Below are positions 14,332-16,368 of a DNA stretch of 16,368 nucleotides, one piece after another. A program made the translations under genes and the position numbers. Numbering within the stretch: the stretch's first letter is position 1; every line of letters starts with the position of its first letter. The stretch spans positions 1 through 16,368 of the forward strand of contig JADZBW010000020.1 of the NCBI GenBank assembly GCA_020851885.1, read 5' to 3'. The DNA is from Fimbriimonadaceae bacterium (GTDB lineage: Bacteria; Armatimonadota; Fimbriimonadia; Fimbriimonadales; Fimbriimonadaceae). The notes under the pieces were generated by a model, which saw nothing but the letters and a program-made list of their open reading frames with translations, had not been told where the DNA came from and searched no databases.

Positions 14332-15378
14332 ATGGGCATCAGCGATATCTTGAGAACCGAGGGAATTATGTTATCGACGGCAGACAATATTCTTGAACGG
14401 GAATCCTCGCTCTCCGTCGAGGCTGCCGTGGATCGATTGGAGGCCGCCATTCGTTGGGAAGGTTTCAATCTGATTGGCAAGCACGACTTGGCAGCCTCGT
14501 TGGCAAAAGAGGGAATCCAAAGGCCGCCCTACATGGTGGTGGAAGCCTGTCATCCGATTATTGCCTCGGGTGTGCTCGATACCGCACCCTCCCTGGGCTC
14601 GATGATGCCTTGTGCCATCGCAGTTTTCCCCCGCGACGGCCGGACCGTCCTCTCGACGATTCGCACCCCGAAGCTGGCTGAACTCGCGGGGGCGCCCGAG
14701 GGGGTCGTTAAGCAGGCCGCCGTGGTGGATGCCACCATGGAGCGGATGATGGCTTGGGTCGTCGAACCGGAATTGCAGACCCAGGATCTTCAATGGAGCG
14801 AAGCTACAGAATTCTACAAAGTGAGCCTCTTTGCCACTGGGTCGGCCGACATGCTGTTGGCATCGACCTCGCTTGCAGCCTTCAGCAGGTCATGGAGTCG
14901 ATTCAAAGCTCCTGGTTCCCCTTCCGAATCAACGATTGACGCCCAACTATGGGGTGAAACGAACCACACGATCGATGCGGCTCGCGAGCAAGCTGGGAAA
15001 GGCGCCCTGCTCGACGCTCACGAGACATTGGAACCAATTAGGCAGCTCTGGAGCCAATATCGAACGGCCAACGCAAGGGCGACTCGGTTCGATCGGTCGA
15101 CCAGATACCATGCGGCGATAGAAGCGATCATCAGAGCCACGAGCGAGTCGAACGTCGAGCAAACTCGACTGGCCGCCCTAACCGCCAAGCTCATGCAATG
15201 CTGGGCCGAATTGCAAGGGGACTTTGAAACGAACTGGTCGGAAATCCGACGAGCCCAATGGGATCGCCTTATCATGGTGAATCAGGCAGCGATCGATACC
15301 TGGAACTCCACAATGACGACCGATTCGGCAAAGTCGCTGGATATTGAATTCCAGAAACTCTTCATGGCTTTCGGCTGA
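14332..15378 (+). CDS. DUF302 protein with an unrecognised helical C-terminal half
   Basis: 348 residues from ATG 14332, only 2 nt after the Moco fusion and so possibly coupled to it. ATG 14368 (336 residues) is an alternative with GAGG 5 nt upstream. Residues about 27-143 match DUF302: VEAAVDRLEAAI, MVVEACHPIIASGVL (Cys73) and SMMPCAIAVF (Cys94), then VDATMERMM. DUF302 proteins are small and of poorly known function. Residues about 155-348 look almost wholly alpha-helical with repeated amphipathic stretches (for example AREQAGKGALLDAHETLEPIRQLW) and no family I recognise. There is no signal peptide or membrane helix. The gene may serve Moco or sulfur or metal handling because of its place, but that is guesswork. 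Confidence 0.75.
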   Translation: MGISDILRTEGIMLSTADNILERESSLSVEAAVDRLEAAIRWEGFNLIGKHDLAASLAKEGIQRPPYMVVEACHPIIASGVLDTAPSLGSMMPCAIAVFPRDGRTVLSTIRTPKLAELAGAPEGVVKQAAVVDATMERMMAWVVEPELQTQDLQWSEATEFYKVSLFATGSADMLLASTSLAAFSRSWSRFKAPGSPSESTIDAQLWGETNHTIDAAREQAGKGALLDAHETLEPIRQLWSQYRTANARATRFDRSTRYHAAIEAIIRATSESNVEQTRLAALTAKLMQCWAELQGDFETNWSEIRRAQWDRLIMVNQAAIDTWNSTMTTDSAKSLDIEFQKLFMAFG

Positions 15379-15442
15379 GAAAGCGTCGATAGCGTTGCTT
15401 GGTAAAACCGGTCGACCGAGGCACTCACAAGGTCCGATCGTG

Positions 15443-15571
15443 CCAATCATTCCTCATCGACCTGGAATCATTTAGGGTTACTCCAAGTAGACATCTGGTG
15501 ATAAATTCAATTCACAGGGGCAAATTTTCTATAATCTGCAAAATCCTCAACCCAATCACGGGAATGATTGG
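15443..15571. promoter_or_regulatory. CCAATCA repeats: putative operator around the regulator promoter
   Basis: CCAATCA at 15552-15558 and its reverse complement TGATTGG at 15565-15571 form a dyad with 7-bp arms and a 6-bp centre, lying downstream of the TATAAT. A third copy at 15443-15449 lies about 110 bp upstream, and there the match to the 15561-15571 arm extends to 11 bp. The layout suits looping or autoregulation by the helix-turn-helix protein encoded next. The rest of the 222-bp gap shows nothing else I can name. Confidence 0.45.
15530..15535 (+). promoter_or_regulatory. Perfect -10 element TATAAT upstream of the response regulator gene
   Basis: TATAAT sits in an AT-rich stretch 65 nt before the ATG. 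The best -35 candidates are TTCAAT (18-bp spacer, weak) and TTCACA (13 bp, too short). Predicted start near 15542 would leave about a 59-nt leader containing the CCAATCA dyad. A second weaker box, TATAAA at 15574-15579, would give a much shorter leader. Confidence 0.5.
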
Positions 15572-15600
15572 AGTATAAAGGTCTGTACAGAAGATTTGCC

Positions 15601-16173
15601 ATGAGAATTGCCCTACTTTGGAAAGAATCGATAGTCCGTGATGCGGTTGCCAACTTGCTGGAGAATCGCGGTCGATTCGATGTTGTCGTCTCCACAAATC
15701 AAGCGAAGGATTGTCTTCAAGCCGTTCGCGAGCACGGGGTCCATGTCATCGTTGCTGAATCCGATCTTATGAACTCGGCGCAGAAGCAGTTCCTCTTCGG
15801 TGCGAAGTTGCTTGGCTCCTTCGGCATCCTGTTCGTTACCGACGATGACGAACTCGAAGGGGAGACGCCAGACGGCGAAGTCATGGTTCCGGTTACTTTG
15901 CGCCGCGAAGAGTTCTTTGAGAAGATTCGCGAGTGTGGGACGCCCTATCTTGAGGTGCCGACCGGCCGTGGCAAGCGTCGTGGAGACAAGCCACACGGAC
16001 TTTCGGCTCGTGAGCACGACGTTGCCGCGCTCATTGCCAAGGGTTACTCGAACCGCCGAATTTCGGAGGAAACGGGGATCCAGGAGCAGAGCGTCAAGAA
16101 CACGATCAGCACAATCCTGCGAAAGCTCGATTGCGAAAACCGAACTCAGGTTGCCTTGCGCCTCCTCTTCTAG
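15601..16173 (+). CDS. NarL/LuxR-type transcription regulator with a degenerate receiver domain
   Basis: 190 residues from ATG 15601; the frame is open to a TTG at 15568 but that extension lies over promoter-like sequence. AGAAG precedes the ATG. The C-terminal half (about 133-190) is a GerE/LuxR helix-turn-helix: LSAREHDVAALIAKGYSNRRI, then SVKNTISTILRKL and NRTQVAL. The N-terminal half has the length and pattern of a CheY-like receiver, yet the paired acidic residues after strand 1 are replaced (ALLWKES), the phosphorylated Asp position appears to be Glu53 (HVIVAE), and the late conserved Lys is absent (VPVTLRREEF); Thr80 is kept. So it is probably not controlled by phosphorylation. No histidine kinase is adjacent. 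It might regulate itself through the CCAATCA dyad upstream. Targets are unknown. Confidence 0.87.
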   Translation: MRIALLWKESIVRDAVANLLENRGRFDVVVSTNQAKDCLQAVREHGVHVIVAESDLMNSAQKQFLFGAKLLGSFGILFVTDDDELEGETPDGEVMVPVTLRREEFFEKIRECGTPYLEVPTGRGKRRGDKPHGLSAREHDVAALIAKGYSNRRISEETGIQEQSVKNTISTILRKLDCENRTQVALRLLF

Positions 16174-16368
16174 TCGAATGGCCATGCCAAAACTCGTCTA
16201 GGCAGGTTCATGGCAGCCAGGAAAAGGGGAGGGATCGGCGATTTGGGCTTAAGCCAGGCCCTGTTGCCCGGTACCTATGCTTTTGTCGCCATCTCGGTGG
16301 TCAAACCTCCGTCGATTTTCCGCTCGAAGTCCAAAGAGGTGGGTCGGCGGTCGGTCGATCGCTTGATC
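16174..16368. other. Right-edge stretch with no supported gene
   Basis: The plus strand is open from ATG 16210 to the edge (53 codons) and the minus strand has an open frame entering from the edge and ending in TAG at 16275-16277 (30 codons, ending TTEMATKA). Neither shows a recognisable domain. The minus frame reads more like a protein C-terminus, which would make a gene convergent with the regulator. A 10-bp palindrome GGCTTAAGCC lies at 16247-16256. No intrinsic terminator with a T-run is seen after the regulator. Confidence 0.3.

Noticed and set aside
15409..15418. Palindrome CGGTCGACCG after the DUF302 gene as a terminator
   Set aside because: A 10-bp palindrome leaves no proper loop and no T-run follows; it is probably chance in GC-rich DNA.
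16201..16290. Possible riboswitch in the right-edge stretch
   Set aside because: I compared it by eye with conserved cores of c-di-GMP, cobalamin and TPP riboswitches and found no match beyond short G-rich runs.

Overview
This is a GC-rich bacterial window (my impression is about 60% GC) with tightly packed genes. It holds no tRNA, rRNA, CRISPR array or insertion sequence that I can see. The mix of a GH29 fucosidase, a DUF2961/GH172 protein, a binding-protein-dependent sugar importer and a Tat-exported calcineurin-like phosphoesterase resembles free-living polysaccharide degraders such as Armatimonadota/Fimbriimonadia or Planctomycetes-like bacteria. That placement is an inference from gene content, not from a marker gene.

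Left part (1-8803), carbohydrate use. On the minus strand, a NodB-like deacetylase (2662-1685) precedes a secreted GH29 alpha-L-fucosidase (from 1632, running off the left edge). The fucosidase is interrupted by one in-frame TAA. Divergently on the plus strand come a DUF2961/GH172 protein (2746-3849), then, after a 181-bp region rich in palindromes, a sugar ABC importer: binding protein (4031-5425) and two permeases (5422-6303, 6294-7145), all overlapping. No ATPase is present. A Tat-signal phosphoesterase (7193-8803) follows and is also cut by a single in-frame stop (TAG). Both broken genes read normally on either side of the stop, in the same frame.

Middle part (8825-14329), a nearly complete molybdenum cofactor (Moco) operon: mobA, moaA, a moaC-mogA fusion, moeA, moaD, and a MoaE-MoeB/ThiF-rhodanese triple fusion. 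From moaA on, genes are 2 nt apart or overlap by 4 nt, so one transcript with translational coupling is likely. Together they cover cyclisation of GTP to cPMP (MoaA, MoaC), activation and sulfuration of MoaD (MoeB and rhodanese domains), molybdopterin synthase (MoaD and MoaE), adenylation and molybdate insertion (MogA, MoeA), and guanylylation (MobA). No molybdoenzyme is in the window. Two nucleotides downstream lies a DUF302 protein with an unrecognised helical C-terminal half (14332-15378).

Right part (15379-16368): a 222-bp AT-richer regulatory region with a perfect TATAAT and three copies of a CCAATCA motif, two of them forming a dyad. It precedes a NarL/LuxR-type regulator whose receiver domain has lost the usual phosphorylation residues. 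The last 195 bp hold no gene I can support.

The most notable items are the MoaE-MoeB-rhodanese triple fusion, the two single-stop-interrupted genes, the DUF302 fusion attached to the Moco operon, the pseudo-receiver regulator with its putative operator, and the repeat-rich leader of the sugar importer.
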